Assembly (NCBI RefSeq): GCF_031178505.1
Contig: NZ_JAPSIW010000004.1
Location: 1 to 44,905, forward strand
DNA from: Streptomyces sp.
GTDB taxonomy: Bacteria; Actinomycetota; Actinomycetes; Streptomycetales; Streptomycetaceae
Direction of reading: 5' to 3'
DNA: 44,905 nucleotides
Below the pieces are notes generated by a model. The model searched no databases. It saw only the letters and a list, made by a program, of their open reading frames with translations, and was not told where the DNA came from. Below are positions 32,179 through 41,578 of the stretch, one piece after another. A program made the position numbers and the translations under genes. Every line of letters begins with the position of its first letter. The first letter of the stretch is position 1.

Positions 32179-34416
32179 GTGGCTACCTTCCTGTACAGAC
32201 TGGGCCGCACCGCCTTCAGGCGGCGTTGGCTGGTGACCTTGCTCTGGGCGGTGGTCCTCGGCGGTGTCGGTCTCGGCGCCGCCAAGGCCCCGGCCGCGGG
32301 CGATGACGGCACGTCGTTCATGCCCGGCATCGAGGCCCAGAAGGCGTTCGATCTGATTGGGGAGCGATTCCCCGGCTCGGACGCCAACGGCGCCAACGCC
32401 CGCATCGTCTTCATCGCCCCCGGCGGGGAGAAGGTGACCACCGAGGACAAACGCGCTGCCATCGAGGAGCTGGTGTCCACGGCGGCCGAGGGCTCTCAGG
32501 TGGACAGCGCCGTCGATCCCTTCAAGGCCGGCGCGGTCAGCAAGGACGCCTCGACCGCGTACGCAACGGTCAATTACAAGGTCAAGTCCGGCGACCTGAC
32601 CGACACCAGCAAGGACAGCCTCGAGAGGGTCATCGAGAAGGCTCGCGGCTCGGGGCTCACCGTGGAGGTGGGCGGCACGGCTCTTGCCTCACAGCCTGCC
32701 GCGGGAGGCTCTGCCGAGGCGATCGGCATCGCCCTCGCTGCCGTCGTCCTGTTGATCACCTTCGGCTCTCTGGCCGCGGCCGGGCTGCCGCTGCTCACCG
32801 CCGTCATCGGCGTCGGTGTCAGCATGTGCGCGATCCTCGCTCTCGGCAGCGCCCTTGGCCTGTCCATGACCACCGGCACGCTCGCCTCGATGCTCGGGCT
32901 TGCGGTCGGTATCGACTACGCCCTCTTCGTCGTTTCCCGCTACCGGGAGGAGCGCGCAAACGGACACGACCCGCGGGAAGCGGCGGGCCTCGCGGTCGGC
33001 ACGGCCGGTTCCGCCGTGGTCTTCGCCGGTCTGACCGTGATCATCGCGCTCGCCGGCCTGTCCGTGGTCGGCGTGCCAATGCTGACCAAGATGGGCCTGT
33101 GCGCCGCCGGAGCGGTCGCCATCGGCGTCCTGGTCGCCCTGACCCTTGTACCCGCGCTGCTCGGCATGTGGCCGAACGCCGTCCTTTCCCGGAAGGTCCG
33201 CAAGACAGGGAAGCGGGGCGGCGGCACCGGATCCCGTTTCGGGTCCGCTGTCAACGGCGGCACCCGTTGGGCTCGCTTTGTGATGAGGCGTCCCGTGGCG
33301 GTCCTTGTGCTGGGTGTAGCCGGTCTGGGAGTCTTGGCCCTGCCCGTCGCTCAGCTGGAGATGGGCATGCCCGGCGATGAGGCGAAGCCCACGTCGACGA
33401 CGGAGCGACGTGCCTACGACGCGCTGGCCGACGGCTTCGGTGCGGGCTTCAACGGACCGCTGACCATCGTCGCCGACGTCAGGGGAGCCACCGACCCACA
33501 GAGGGCCGCAACCGCGATGGCCGAGCAGATCAAGGGCACCGACGGCGTCGTGTCCGTCACGCCCCCGCGGTTCAACGAGACCGGGGACACCGCACTCTTC
33601 TCCGCTGTGCCCGCCACCGGACCGAACGAGGAGGCCACGAAGGACATCGTCCAGACCATCCGGGCGGAGCGTCCCGGTCTGGAGGGGGACACCGGTGCGA
33701 CCTTCGAGGTCACCGGCAGCACCGCGATGGACATCGACGTCGCCCAGGCCCTGCAGAACGCTCTCGTGCCCTACCTGGCCGTCATCGTGCTGTTGTCCCT
33801 GCTGCTGCTCCTGGTGGTCTTCCGGTCCATACTCGTGCCCGTCAAGGCGGCTCTCGGGTTCCTGCTGTCGGTACTCGCCTCGCTCGGCTCGGTCGTCGCG
33901 GTCTTTCAGTGGGGCTGGGGTGCCGAACTGTTGGGCGTGGAGCAGACCGGCCCGATCATGAGCCTCATGCCGATCTTCCTGGTGGGCATCGTGTTCGGCC
34001 TGGCCATGGACTACGAGGTCTTCCTCGTCTCCCGCATGCGCGAGGCGTACGTCCACGGTGAGCGCCCCGGCCAGGCCGTGGTGAGCGGCTTCAGGCACAG
34101 CGCCCGCGTGGTCGTCGCCGCGGCCGTGATCATGATGGCGGTGTTCTCCGGCTTCATCGGATCCGGAGAGTCCATGATCAAGACGATCGGGTTCGGCCTC
34201 GCTGTCGCGGTCTTCTTCGACGCCTTCGTCGTTCGCATGGCCCTGGTGCCCGCCGTACTCACCCTGCTGGGCGACAAGGCATGGTGGCTGCCCGGGTGGC
34301 TCGACAAGGCGCTCCCCCGGGTCGACGTCGAGGGCACCGGACTCACCTCACAGGCTCAGGCGCCGGCCCCGACGGGCCCTGAGGCTCACCCGCGGGAGTC
34401 GGCCCGCACGTTCTGA
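32179..34416 (+). CDS. MMPL-family (RND-type) membrane transporter
   Basis: A 745-residue protein with two tandem six-helix halves, each preceded by an extracytoplasmic loop domain. The repeats show GLAVGIDYALFVVSRYREE in the first half and GLAMDYEVFLVSRMREAY in the second, the MMPL proton-relay segments. A single TM helix starts at about residue 17. The GTG start follows GGAGAG. It would export a lipid, metabolite or drug. The two-component system directly downstream, in the same direction but after a hairpin, may control it. It is typical of Streptomyces secondary-metabolite or resistance loci. Confidence 0.9.
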   Translation: MATFLYRLGRTAFRRRWLVTLLWAVVLGGVGLGAAKAPAAGDDGTSFMPGIEAQKAFDLIGERFPGSDANGANARIVFIAPGGEKVTTEDKRAAIEELVSTAAEGSQVDSAVDPFKAGAVSKDASTAYATVNYKVKSGDLTDTSKDSLERVIEKARGSGLTVEVGGTALASQPAAGGSAEAIGIALAAVVLLITFGSLAAAGLPLLTAVIGVGVSMCAILALGSALGLSMTTGTLASMLGLAVGIDYALFVVSRYREERANGHDPREAAGLAVGTAGSAVVFAGLTVIIALAGLSVVGVPMLTKMGLCAAGAVAIGVLVALTLVPALLGMWPNAVLSRKVRKTGKRGGGTGSRFGSAVNGGTRWARFVMRRPVAVLVLGVAGLGVLALPVAQLEMGMPGDEAKPTSTTERRAYDALADGFGAGFNGPLTIVADVRGATDPQRAATAMAEQIKGTDGVVSVTPPRFNETGDTALFSAVPATGPNEEATKDIVQTIRAERPGLEGDTGATFEVTGSTAMDIDVAQALQNALVPYLAVIVLLSLLLLLVVFRSILVPVKAALGFLLSVLASLGSVVAVFQWGWGAELLGVEQTGPIMSLMPIFLVGIVFGLAMDYEVFLVSRMREAYVHGERPGQAVVSGFRHSARVVVAAAVIMMAVFSGFIGSGESMIKTIGFGLAVAVFFDAFVVRMALVPAVLTLLGDKAWWLPGWLDKALPRVDVEGTGLTSQAQAPAPTGPEAHPRESARTF

Positions 34417-34434
34417 GACGAATCAGGCGCAGAC

Positions 34435-34468
34435 GCGCCGCGGTGCCGATGCATCGGTGCCGCGGCGC
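34435..34468. terminator. Large hairpin terminator after the MMPL gene
   Basis: GCGCCGCGG and CCGCGGCGC form the outer stem, continuing through two wobble pairs into CCGATGCATCGG. It lies 18 bp after the MMPL stop and ends just before the two-component operon. Confidence 0.75.
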
Positions 34469-34505
34469 TTCTGTCACCCTGAACCGGCTGGTCTCACCTC
34501 GGAGT

Positions 34506-35696
34506 ATGACGATGAGTGCACGATGGAAAAGCCGCGCCGCTGACCGTCCCTACACGGTTCAAGTGGCGACTACGGGCTTGCTGCTCGCCTTCACCGTAGG
34601 CGGTGTCTTCCTCACCCGGGCGGTCGCGGCCGAGGAGCCGCTCGTCCTCTGGCCCGGCCTGATGCTGTCCGTCCTGGCCTGTGCGGCATTGCTGCGCCGC
34701 CGCAGCCACCCGCTTCTCGTACTTCTGGTGACCACGGTATGCATCATGACCGAGGGGTTCCTGGGGTACCTCATGACGCCGTTGCTCATGGGGCCGATGC
34801 TGCTCGCGCAGTACACCGTGAGTCTGCGTCCTGATCGTAGGACCACCTGGTACACCGCCCTGGCAGCCGCCGCCGGTATCGCGCTCGTCGGCTTCATTAC
34901 CACAGACTTTCCGCACGAGTGGATCATCGGCTTGGTCAATCCGGCGGCCTGGGTCCTGATGGTCGCCTCCTTCGGCAGCTACGTGCGCGTGCGCCGCGAG
35001 TACGCCGTCGCCCGCGCCGACCATGCCGCCCAGGAGCGGGACGAGGAGGCACGCCGGCGGGTGATTCAGGAGCGCATGCGCATCGCACGCGAACTGCACG
35101 ACGTGGTCGCCCACCACCTCGCGCTCGCCAATGCCCAGGCCGGCACCGCCGCCCATCTGGCCCGGACCCGTCCCGACCAGGCCATCGCCATGATCGAGAA
35201 GTTGCCGGAAGTGACCGCCGCGGCCCTCCGTGAGCTCAAGGCCACCGTCGGCCTGCTGCGTCAGGACACCGACTCCCAGGAGCTGGCTCCCGCACCGGGC
35301 CTCGACCAGCTGCCGCAGCTCGTCGAAACGTGCGCGTCAGCGGGCCTGGACGTATCCGTCAGCACCGAGGGCCAGCCACAAGCACTCACGCCCGGCCTGG
35401 ACCTCACGGCATACCGGATCGTCCAGGAAGCACTGACCAATGTCACCAAGCACGCCGCCACACCCTCCGCGCGGGTGCGGCTGGACTACACCGCTCACTA
35501 CCTGACACTCACCATCACCAACGAAGCCGGCTCACCTCCCTCGGCTGCTGCCGCCTCTCGTGGCTTCGGACTGCTCGGCATGCGCGAACGTGCCTTGTCG
35601 GCAGGGGGAACGTTCCACGCCGGCCCGCGGCCCGGAGGCGGTTTCGAAGTCGCCTGCGCGCTTCCCCTTCCCAGCTCCGAGGAGAGCACCTCATGA
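34506..35696 (+). CDS. Two-component sensor histidine kinase (NarL/DesK type)
   Basis: A 396-residue membrane kinase. The N-terminus has about five hydrophobic segments (residues 20-160), then a short coiled linker and a HisKA_3 dimerisation domain with the phospho-accepting H198 in ARELHDVVAHHL. The HATPase domain shows YRIVQEALTNVTKHA and GFGLLGMRERA. The ATG at 34506 was chosen over the one at 34443, which lies inside the terminator; 34512 is also possible. Its stop overlaps the response-regulator start. The lack of a large external domain suggests sensing within the membrane, for example envelope stress. Confidence 0.9.
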   Translation: MTMSARWKSRAADRPYTVQVATTGLLLAFTVGGVFLTRAVAAEEPLVLWPGLMLSVLACAALLRRRSHPLLVLLVTTVCIMTEGFLGYLMTPLLMGPMLLAQYTVSLRPDRRTTWYTALAAAAGIALVGFITTDFPHEWIIGLVNPAAWVLMVASFGSYVRVRREYAVARADHAAQERDEEARRRVIQERMRIARELHDVVAHHLALANAQAGTAAHLARTRPDQAIAMIEKLPEVTAAALRELKATVGLLRQDTDSQELAPAPGLDQLPQLVETCASAGLDVSVSTEGQPQALTPGLDLTAYRIVQEALTNVTKHAATPSARVRLDYTAHYLTLTITNEAGSPPSAAAASRGFGLLGMRERALSAGGTFHAGPRPGGGFEVACALPLPSSEESTS

Positions 35697-36370
35697 CCAT
35701 CCGCGTTCTGCTCGCCGACGATCAGGCGCTGCTCCGGGCCACCTTCCGCATCCTTATCGACTCCGACCCGGACATGACGGTCGTAGCAGAGGCAACTGAC
35801 GGGCAGCAGGCCGTGCAACTGACCCTCGAGCACCACCCCGACGTCGTCCTCATGGACATCCGCATGCCGGGCACCGACGGACTGGCCGCCACTGCGGACA
35901 TCTGCGCCCGGACCGAGCTGTCGAGCACCCGGGTCCTGATCCTCACCACCTTCGAGAACGACGAGAATGTCGCCCTCGCCCTGCGGTCCGGGGCGAGCGG
36001 ATTCCTCGGCAAGGACGTCGGCCCCGACGTCCTGTTGGCGGGCATCCGTACCGTGGCGGCGGGAGACTCCCTGCTCTCCCCTACGGCCACCCGGGCATTG
36101 ATCACCCGCTTCCTGGCCTCCCCGGCCGACCACGTGCCCCTCGCCGCGCCAGAGCGTCTCACCCTGCTCACCGAGCGTGAACGTGAGGTCATGGCACTGG
36201 CCGCGCTGGGCAAGTCGAACCATGAGATCGCCGACCAGCTGGTCCTCAGCCATCTGACGGTACGCACCCACATCTCCCGCGCGATGACCAAGCTCGACGC
36301 ACGCGACCGGGCTCAACTGGTCGTGATCGCCTACCAGAGCGGCCTTGTCCGACCGGACCTCGGCGGTTGA
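35693..36370 (+). CDS. LuxR/NarL-type response regulator
   Basis: A 225-residue regulator with a receiver domain (acidic DD at 9-10, phospho-Asp55 in VVLMDIRMPG, Lys106) and a C-terminal LuxR helix-turn-helix (LTEREREVMALAALGKSNHEIA). It is coupled to the kinase by an ATGA overlap. The adjacent MMPL transporter is a plausible target. No gene follows for about 980 bp. Confidence 0.93.
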   Translation: MTIRVLLADDQALLRATFRILIDSDPDMTVVAEATDGQQAVQLTLEHHPDVVLMDIRMPGTDGLAATADICARTELSSTRVLILTTFENDENVALALRSGASGFLGKDVGPDVLLAGIRTVAAGDSLLSPTATRALITRFLASPADHVPLAAPERLTLLTEREREVMALAALGKSNHEIADQLVLSHLTVRTHISRAMTKLDARDRAQLVVIAYQSGLVRPDLGG

Positions 36371-37350
36371 CCACCTCCCGAGCGTTGTTGCCCGGTCGCC
36401 CCGATGACACGGCCGTGCTGCGCTACATGGGCCGTACTGTCCCGCTCGCCCGGGCCTCGGCCGCCGCGTTCGCGGGGGTGCTGGTGCCAGCGGTGGGCGG
36501 GCATCCGTGGACGGGGTGCACGTGCACTGCCGGTGGGGTGCGCACAACGTTCTGGCCATCACCCTCGTTCACCCCGATCGGCGGGGTCACCGATGACGGT
36601 CCAGGTCTTTGTGGACCGTTCTGTTCCTGGAGTTCCCGCTGATGGTGTCGGTGGTGTTGGGCTTCGTGGGGCTGGTGAAGACCCGCTCGGTATATTTGCG
36701 CAGCACGGTCCAGACGCTGGCTTTGCCGGTGTACTCCTGTGCCTGCCTATCGGCGTTGATGCGGTAGAGGTGGCTGGCGGTTGGGACCACGATGCCGGCT
36801 CCACCGCCCCAGGGCTGTGCTACCTCGGGCTTGCTCGATGCGGGTGCGGTCGATGCCGGGGCAGGTGATGACCGCGGCGTGTGCCGGACTTCCACCCGAG
36901 CCATCGGACCGGTGTGCGGGGAACTCGGTCCCCCGGGTGCCGCGCTCTGCCGGACTTGCCCGCGGGGTCGCGGTCTCGGGCTGGTCGTTCGAGTTCTGGG
37001 GCCGGCTGGCGATGATGAGGACGGAGACCAGGGCCGCGAGGACCGCCCGTTGCGCAGGCGCCGGGAGTGGATCGCTCGAGGCCGGCGGGTTGTCCGCGAA
37101 CAAGCCCACTTCTTCGCCGTTGCTGTACGTAGGCTCCGGAGTTGAAGCAGGAGCCGGTCCTCACGCCTGGTCTCGATCGGCGCCGGGGCTGTCCTGGACG
37201 GACCGCGATGGTGACGCGGCACTCGGTGCTGGTGCTGGTGCGGTGGCAGGGGAGGGGGGCGCTGACCATGGCAGCAGCTTGGAGTCGGCGTGCCTCCTGG
37301 TGCTTCTGGTGCGGGCGCGATGCGGCGCCTTGCGGGAGTACCCTCTTCGC
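36371..37350. other. Gene-poor stretch with possible decayed coding sequence
   Basis: No reading frame here has a convincing family signature. On the minus strand, frames between about 37160 and 36587 show pieces with gene-like composition: an Ala/Pro/Ser-rich segment with a hydrophobic run (RAVLAALVSVLIIASRP) in one frame, and a segment with SHLYRINADRQAQEY and WTVLRKYTERVFTSP in another. They look like a frame-shifted relic of a small membrane or mobile-element protein, but I cannot name it. Weak codon bias also argues against an intact gene. Confidence 0.4.
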
Positions 37351-37941
37351 GTGACACGACCTCTGTCTGACGAACAGCCTTCCGGCAATCAGGGACGTAA
37401 GGTCGCCGCTCGCAACCGCGTTGCTCTCATCGCCGCCGCCCGGGAAATTTACGCGGAGCACGGTCTGGACGCACCGTTGTCCGCGATCGCGCGCCGTGCC
37501 GGCGTTGGTCAGGGAGTGCTGTACCGGCACTTCCCCGACCGGGCCGCCATAGGCACCGCGGTGCTGGAAGAGAATGTCAGGCAGATCGAGCAGGTTGCGG
37601 CGGCGGACGCCTCGGACATCGTGAGAATTCTGGGTGTGCTCACCTGGCATGTGACCGAGTCGACGGCCTTCCTGGGCATTCTCCACACGCATGGTGCATC
37701 CAGCCGCTCTAGTGCCCTCGCGTATGCCGCCGCGCTGTCGAAGCGTGTTGAACAGGCTGTGCGGGCACGCCTGCCGGGCGGTCACCGGCTTGCTGGCCAT
37801 CCTGATGACCTGATGATCGCCATCGCCATGGTATCCGGGGCTGCCACCGGCCCCACCCGCGAGCACCGGGAACGCCGGGCACAGGCGGCCTGGCGGTTGC
37901 TGGGCGTCGAGGTGGGGCCGGTGCGGCCTTACGAAGAGTGA
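37351..37941 (+). CDS. TetR-family transcriptional regulator
   Basis: A 196-residue regulator with a TetR helix-turn-helix (RVALIAAAREIYAEHGLD, then AIARRAGVGQGVLYRHFPDRAAI). The GTG start at 37351 follows GGGAG. The C-terminal ligand domain resembles the SbtR-like group (TWHVTESTAFLG and MVSGAATG). It converges on an SMP-30 lipoprotein gene with a six-base gap between stops. A candidate target is the palindrome at 39021-39038 in the promoter of its neighbours. Confidence 0.88.
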   Translation: MTRPLSDEQPSGNQGRKVAARNRVALIAAAREIYAEHGLDAPLSAIARRAGVGQGVLYRHFPDRAAIGTAVLEENVRQIEQVAAADASDIVRILGVLTWHVTESTAFLGILHTHGASSRSSALAYAAALSKRVEQAVRARLPGGHRLAGHPDDLMIAIAMVSGAATGPTREHRERRAQAAWRLLGVEVGPVRPYEE

Positions 37942-37947
37942 CCGACG

Positions 37948-38970
37948 TCAGCCGCCATTGGACTGCCGTACTCCCTCCGCGAGCGCGTCGAAGGCGTACA
38001 GGTAGCCCCCGTCCGGCCCGCTGACGGTCATGTAGGCCCGGGTCCCGCCGGGCGTGATGGCCACGTTGGTCGCCGACTCCAGCCCATCGGCGGCACGGCC
38101 CGGGACCTCCACGGTCGCCACGCGCTCACCGTTCTTACTGTAGACCGCCATCGCTGGCCGGCCGTGCAGTCCCTGGTAGAGGTTGCCGTCGGCGTCCACG
38201 GCGATGGAGTCGGTCTGCGCGATGCCGCCGTCGACCCGGATCGCGGTGTGCCGGGAGGCCACGGCACCCTCCTTGTCCAGGAGAAGGTAGGAGATGCGGT
38301 TCTGCGTCAGCTCGCTGAACCACAGCCCTCGGTAGTCCGCGTCGAAGGAGATGCCGTTCGGCGCGGCGAGGCCGTCTGCCAGGACTGTGGCGTCCTTCCC
38401 CGAGCGGTCGATGCGCACCACGCGTCCCTTCGCCTCGCCCTCCGACATGCCGCGCGAGTCACTGACGTACAGGTTTCCCTCCCGATCGAAGGCGAGGTCG
38501 TCGGGATTCATCGGCGCTCCGTCGACCCCGCCGGAGAAGAAGGTCCGCGGATCACCGCCGTCCGGGGCGAGACTGACGATGTCGCCGCTGGAGAAGTCGG
38601 TCAGGTAGATCCGTCCGTCGTACGGGCTGAACTGGGCCGAGGTGTAGTTTCCTCGGTCGTCGGTGTGGAACTGCTCGGACGTGTTCTTCCGGACATTCAC
38701 GCGCAGCACCTTCGGCGCGCCGGCCGGCGCGGTGACGTCGACGACGAGCAGCCTGCCGTCCTTGTCGAAGACCGGGCCCTCCAGCAGGGTCATCCCGGTC
38801 TGCTCGTGCACCTCGGTCAGGCGCATGACCTGCTGCGCGCGGAGGGTCCGGTCCCCTCCGATGGCGCCCGGGTCCGCCGTGGCGTCGGCCGTCTGCGTAC
38901 CGCATCCGGTGAGGGCCAGTACAGCGAGGCCGGCGAGCCCGGCGAGCGGGCGGATCGGGAGTCGTCGCAT
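37948..38970 (-). CDS. SMP-30/gluconolactonase-like lipoprotein
   Basis: A 340-residue exported beta-propeller. The ATG at 38970 gives a lipoprotein signal peptide: RR start, LAGLAGLAVLAL core and lipobox LTGC with Cys23. An in-frame start at 39084 would place this signal 38 residues in and is rejected. Repeats with DKDGRLLVVD, DREGNLYVSDSRG, LAAPNGISFD and DADGNLYQGL are typical of the six-bladed SMP-30 lactonase propeller, with the Asn of PNGI as a probable metal ligand. It could hydrolyse a lactone outside the membrane. It is divergent from a Baeyer-Villiger monooxygenase, an enzyme type that makes esters and lactones. Confidence 0.82.
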   Translation of the reverse strand: MRRLPIRPLAGLAGLAVLALTGCGTQTADATADPGAIGGDRTLRAQQVMRLTEVHEQTGMTLLEGPVFDKDGRLLVVDVTAPAGAPKVLRVNVRKNTSEQFHTDDRGNYTSAQFSPYDGRIYLTDFSSGDIVSLAPDGGDPRTFFSGGVDGAPMNPDDLAFDREGNLYVSDSRGMSEGEAKGRVVRIDRSGKDATVLADGLAAPNGISFDADYRGLWFSELTQNRISYLLLDKEGAVASRHTAIRVDGGIAQTDSIAVDADGNLYQGLHGRPAMAVYSKNGERVATVEVPGRAADGLESATNVAITPGGTRAYMTVSGPDGGYLYAFDALAEGVRQSNGG

Positions 38971-39020
38971 GCGAATCACTTTTCCTGTCCGAAAGTATGC
39001 GGAAGCAACCTGAGGGCCAA

Positions 39021-39038
39021 CCGGACAACACTGTCCGG
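39021..39038. promoter_or_regulatory. Perfect palindrome between lipoprotein and BVMO genes
   Basis: CCGGACAACACTGTCCGG has perfect 7-bp arms with a 4-base spacer. It lies in the divergent promoter region of the SMP-30 lipoprotein and the BVMO. A dyad of this size suits a TetR protein, probably the one at 37351. Confidence 0.65.
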
Positions 39039-39144
39039 TCCTTGTTACCGTAGTGCATGGCTGCTCAAGTCCTATGCCCTGCATCTCAGTTCATGGACGA
39101 GGTGGCTTCTTGCCAGCGAACCGGAAGGAACGAGGTCCCCCCAC

Positions 39145-40953
39145 ATGGCACGTTCACAGGAGCTGACTCCCGAGGTACTCGCTGAGCTCAGAGAGCGGTA
39201 CCGGGTCGAGCGGGAGCGGCGTGTGCGCCCCGACGGCACCCGGCAGTATCTCGGTGCCGACGCCGAGTTCGGCTACTACGCCGCCGACCCCTACACGGAA
39301 GAGCCGACCGAACGCGAACCGGTACGGGACCGGGTGGACGTCGCGGTCGTCGGCGGCGGCTTCGGCGGCATCCTCGCAGGGGCACGGTTGCGGCAGCGGG
39401 GCATCGGCAGCGTCCGCGTGATCGAGAAGGGTGGTGACTTCGGCGGCACCTGGTACTGGAACCGCTACCCGGGCATCCACTGCGACATCGAGTCACACGT
39501 GTACCTGCCGCTGCTCGACGAGACCGGTTACGTGCCGGAGTGGAAGTACGCGCCCGGCGAGGAGATCCGTCGGCACGCGGTGCGGATCGCGGAGAAGTTC
39601 GACCTCTACGCGGACACCCTGTTCTCCACGGCGGTCACGTCACTGACCTGGGACGACACGTCCGAGGCGTGGATCGTCACGACCGACCGGGGTGACAAGT
39701 TCCGGGCGACGTACGTCGTCACGGCCACCGGCACCCTGACCGAGCTGAAGCTGCCCGGCATCCCCAGCATCGAGAAGTTCGAGGGCCACACCTTCCACAC
39801 CTCGCGCTGGGACTACGCCTACACCGGCGGCACTCCGGACGGCGGCCTGACCGGCCTCACGGACAAGCGCGTGGGCATCGTGGGCACCGGCGCCACCGGC
39901 ATCCAGGTCGTCCCGAAACTGGCCGAGGACGCTCGGCACCTCTACGTATTTCAGCGCACTCCCTCCACGGTGGACGTGCGCGCCAACCGCCGCACAACCG
40001 CCCAGGACGTCGGCGCCGACCGACCCGGCTGGGCGACCGAGCGCCGTGACAACTTCCTGCGCATCGTCTCGGGCGAGAGCGCGGAGGAGGATCTGGTGGC
40101 GGACCGGTGGACCCGGTCGGCCGGTCTCCTGGAGAAGCTCCTGCCGAGTTTCCGCCGTCCTGGCGACCGGGCAGCCTTCGAAGCGGCCTACGAGGTCGCG
40201 GACGCCGCCAAGATGAACGAGATCCGTGCCCGTGTCGAGGAGATCGTCGCCGATGCGGAGACCGCGGACAGGCTCAAGCCCTGGTACCGGTACGCGTGCA
40301 AGCGCCCCACCTTCTCCGACCTGTACCTCCAGGCGTTCAACCGGGACAACGTCACCCTCGTCGACACCGCCGACACCCACGGCATCGAGCGGATGACCGA
40401 GCGCGGCGTCGTGGTCGGCGGAAGCGAGTACGAACTGGACTGCCTGATCTTCGCCACCGGCTTCTCCGTCGGCGTCTCCGGCATCCACTCGGGCCGGCTG
40501 CCCGTGCGCGGCCGGGACGGCACCCGGTTGCGGGACGCGTGGGCCGCGCGAGGACCGCGCACGCTGCACGGTTTCACCAGCAACGGCTTCCCGAACCTGA
40601 TCCAGCTGGGAGGGACGCAGAGCGCGGCAAGCGTCAACTTCACGCATGTCCTGGACGAGCACGCTGTCCACGCCGCGGCACTCGTCGCGGCCGCCGAGGC
40701 GAAGGGCGCCCTCATCGAACCCTCCCGCGAGGCCGAGGACGCCTGGCTCGCCACCCTGGCCGAGGACGCCCCCGACCACGCGTGGTTCCACGCCGAGTGC
40801 ACCCCCGGCTACTACAACGGCGAGGGACGCGGCCGGCCGAACGGCCCCACCGCCTACCCCCACGGAGCCTTCGCCTTCCACGCGCTCCTGAAGCAGTGGC
40901 GTGCACAGTCCATGGGCGAAGCGCTGCAGACCAGGAGGACTGTCCAGCTGTAG
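39145..40953 (+). CDS. Type I Baeyer-Villiger monooxygenase
   Basis: A 602-residue NADPH/FAD enzyme that inserts oxygen next to a ketone to give an ester or lactone. The start follows a GAGG site. The N-terminal extension of about 60 residues is seen in the PAMO/cyclopentadecanone/steroid monooxygenase subgroup. The FAD loop is VVGGGFGGILAG (68-79), followed by GGTWYWNRYPG, the BVMO fingerprint FEGHTFHTSRWD (212-223), the NADPH loop GIVGTGATGIQ (244-254) and the ATG linker in TATGT. The substrate may be a large or cyclic ketone. It stands alone with a terminator at 40987. Confidence 0.95.
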   Translation: MARSQELTPEVLAELRERYRVERERRVRPDGTRQYLGADAEFGYYAADPYTEEPTEREPVRDRVDVAVVGGGFGGILAGARLRQRGIGSVRVIEKGGDFGGTWYWNRYPGIHCDIESHVYLPLLDETGYVPEWKYAPGEEIRRHAVRIAEKFDLYADTLFSTAVTSLTWDDTSEAWIVTTDRGDKFRATYVVTATGTLTELKLPGIPSIEKFEGHTFHTSRWDYAYTGGTPDGGLTGLTDKRVGIVGTGATGIQVVPKLAEDARHLYVFQRTPSTVDVRANRRTTAQDVGADRPGWATERRDNFLRIVSGESAEEDLVADRWTRSAGLLEKLLPSFRRPGDRAAFEAAYEVADAAKMNEIRARVEEIVADAETADRLKPWYRYACKRPTFSDLYLQAFNRDNVTLVDTADTHGIERMTERGVVVGGSEYELDCLIFATGFSVGVSGIHSGRLPVRGRDGTRLRDAWAARGPRTLHGFTSNGFPNLIQLGGTQSAASVNFTHVLDEHAVHAAALVAAAEAKGALIEPSREAEDAWLATLAEDAPDHAWFHAECTPGYYNGEGRGRPNGPTAYPHGAFAFHALLKQWRAQSMGEALQTRRTVQL

Positions 40954-40986
40954 GGAAGGTCTTCGGACCACCGTCCGTCTAGGTGC

Positions 40987-41014
40987 GCCGCTCACCGGGC
41001 TGCCGGTGAGCGGC
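40987..41014. terminator. Hairpin terminator after the BVMO gene
   Basis: GCCGCTCACCGG-GCTG-CCGGTGAGCGGC is a perfect 12-bp stem with a four-base loop, 33 bp after the stop. Confidence 0.85.
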
Positions 41015-41250
41015 ACGGGGTGACGCCGAAGGTAAGGAGCAGGATCGCTGCGACCAGCTCCTCCGGTTGTGACACACGGTCGAGGGTGGCGAACCGGTCC
41101 ACCGCCGCGGTTAGCGGGCTGCACCACCGAACTGAGGCGACCCCAGCCACCCCAGTGACACAACAGGCAATGTGGGGGCGGAACCAGCACCCACACCGAG
41201 GACGGTCCTTGGAGCGCGAACGAATCGGTCATCCTCGCAGGGGGGCGGCG

Positions 41251-41435
41251 TCATTCGGCTGTCTCCTCTTCCTGCTGGACGCCGGATGATGGTGCGAGTA
41301 TCCGCGTGAATGTCTCGGCGATGGCGACGATGTCTACGGTGGGTTCGTGCATTCACCGAAGCTGTAGGCCGTCCAGGAGCGCCAACATCGCCCTGGCCAG
41401 ATGGTCGGCCGGTTCGTCAGCCCGGATGACGCCAG
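41251..41435 (-). pseudogene. C-terminal fragment of a TetR-type regulator with an internal stop
   Basis: The minus strand reads ADEPADHLARAMLALLDGLQLR, then a TGA, then directly in the same frame MHEPTVDIVAIAETF and TRILAP. TetR tails typically continue GLQLQW..., so the TGA sits where a Trp (TGG) is expected. The DNA-binding half is absent and unrelated AT-richer sequence begins at about 41440. The remaining gap sequence from 41015 to 41250 contains only short decayed pieces in several frames, with no intact gene. Confidence 0.5.
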
Positions 41436-41578
41436 CCACCGTGGGCCTTCGTGGAGCCACGCACGCCGCAGGGTTTGGAGACGTCAACGTGATGCCGACT
41501 GCATGCTTCGTCCCTAGCCAATGTCACTGCCGGTATCAGCAACGACAGTCACGCTCGGGTTTGTAGAGCAGGCGCTTA

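Noticed and set aside
36371-37350. A gene in the stretch after the response regulator
   Set aside because: Candidate segments occur in different frames without a start or a recognisable family, so only a decayed region is recorded.
41015-41250. An SDR-like or membrane gene between the BVMO and the TetR tail
   Set aside because: Short gene-like pieces on the minus strand (for example LDRVSQPEELVAAILLL) appear in different frames, with stops between them and no start.
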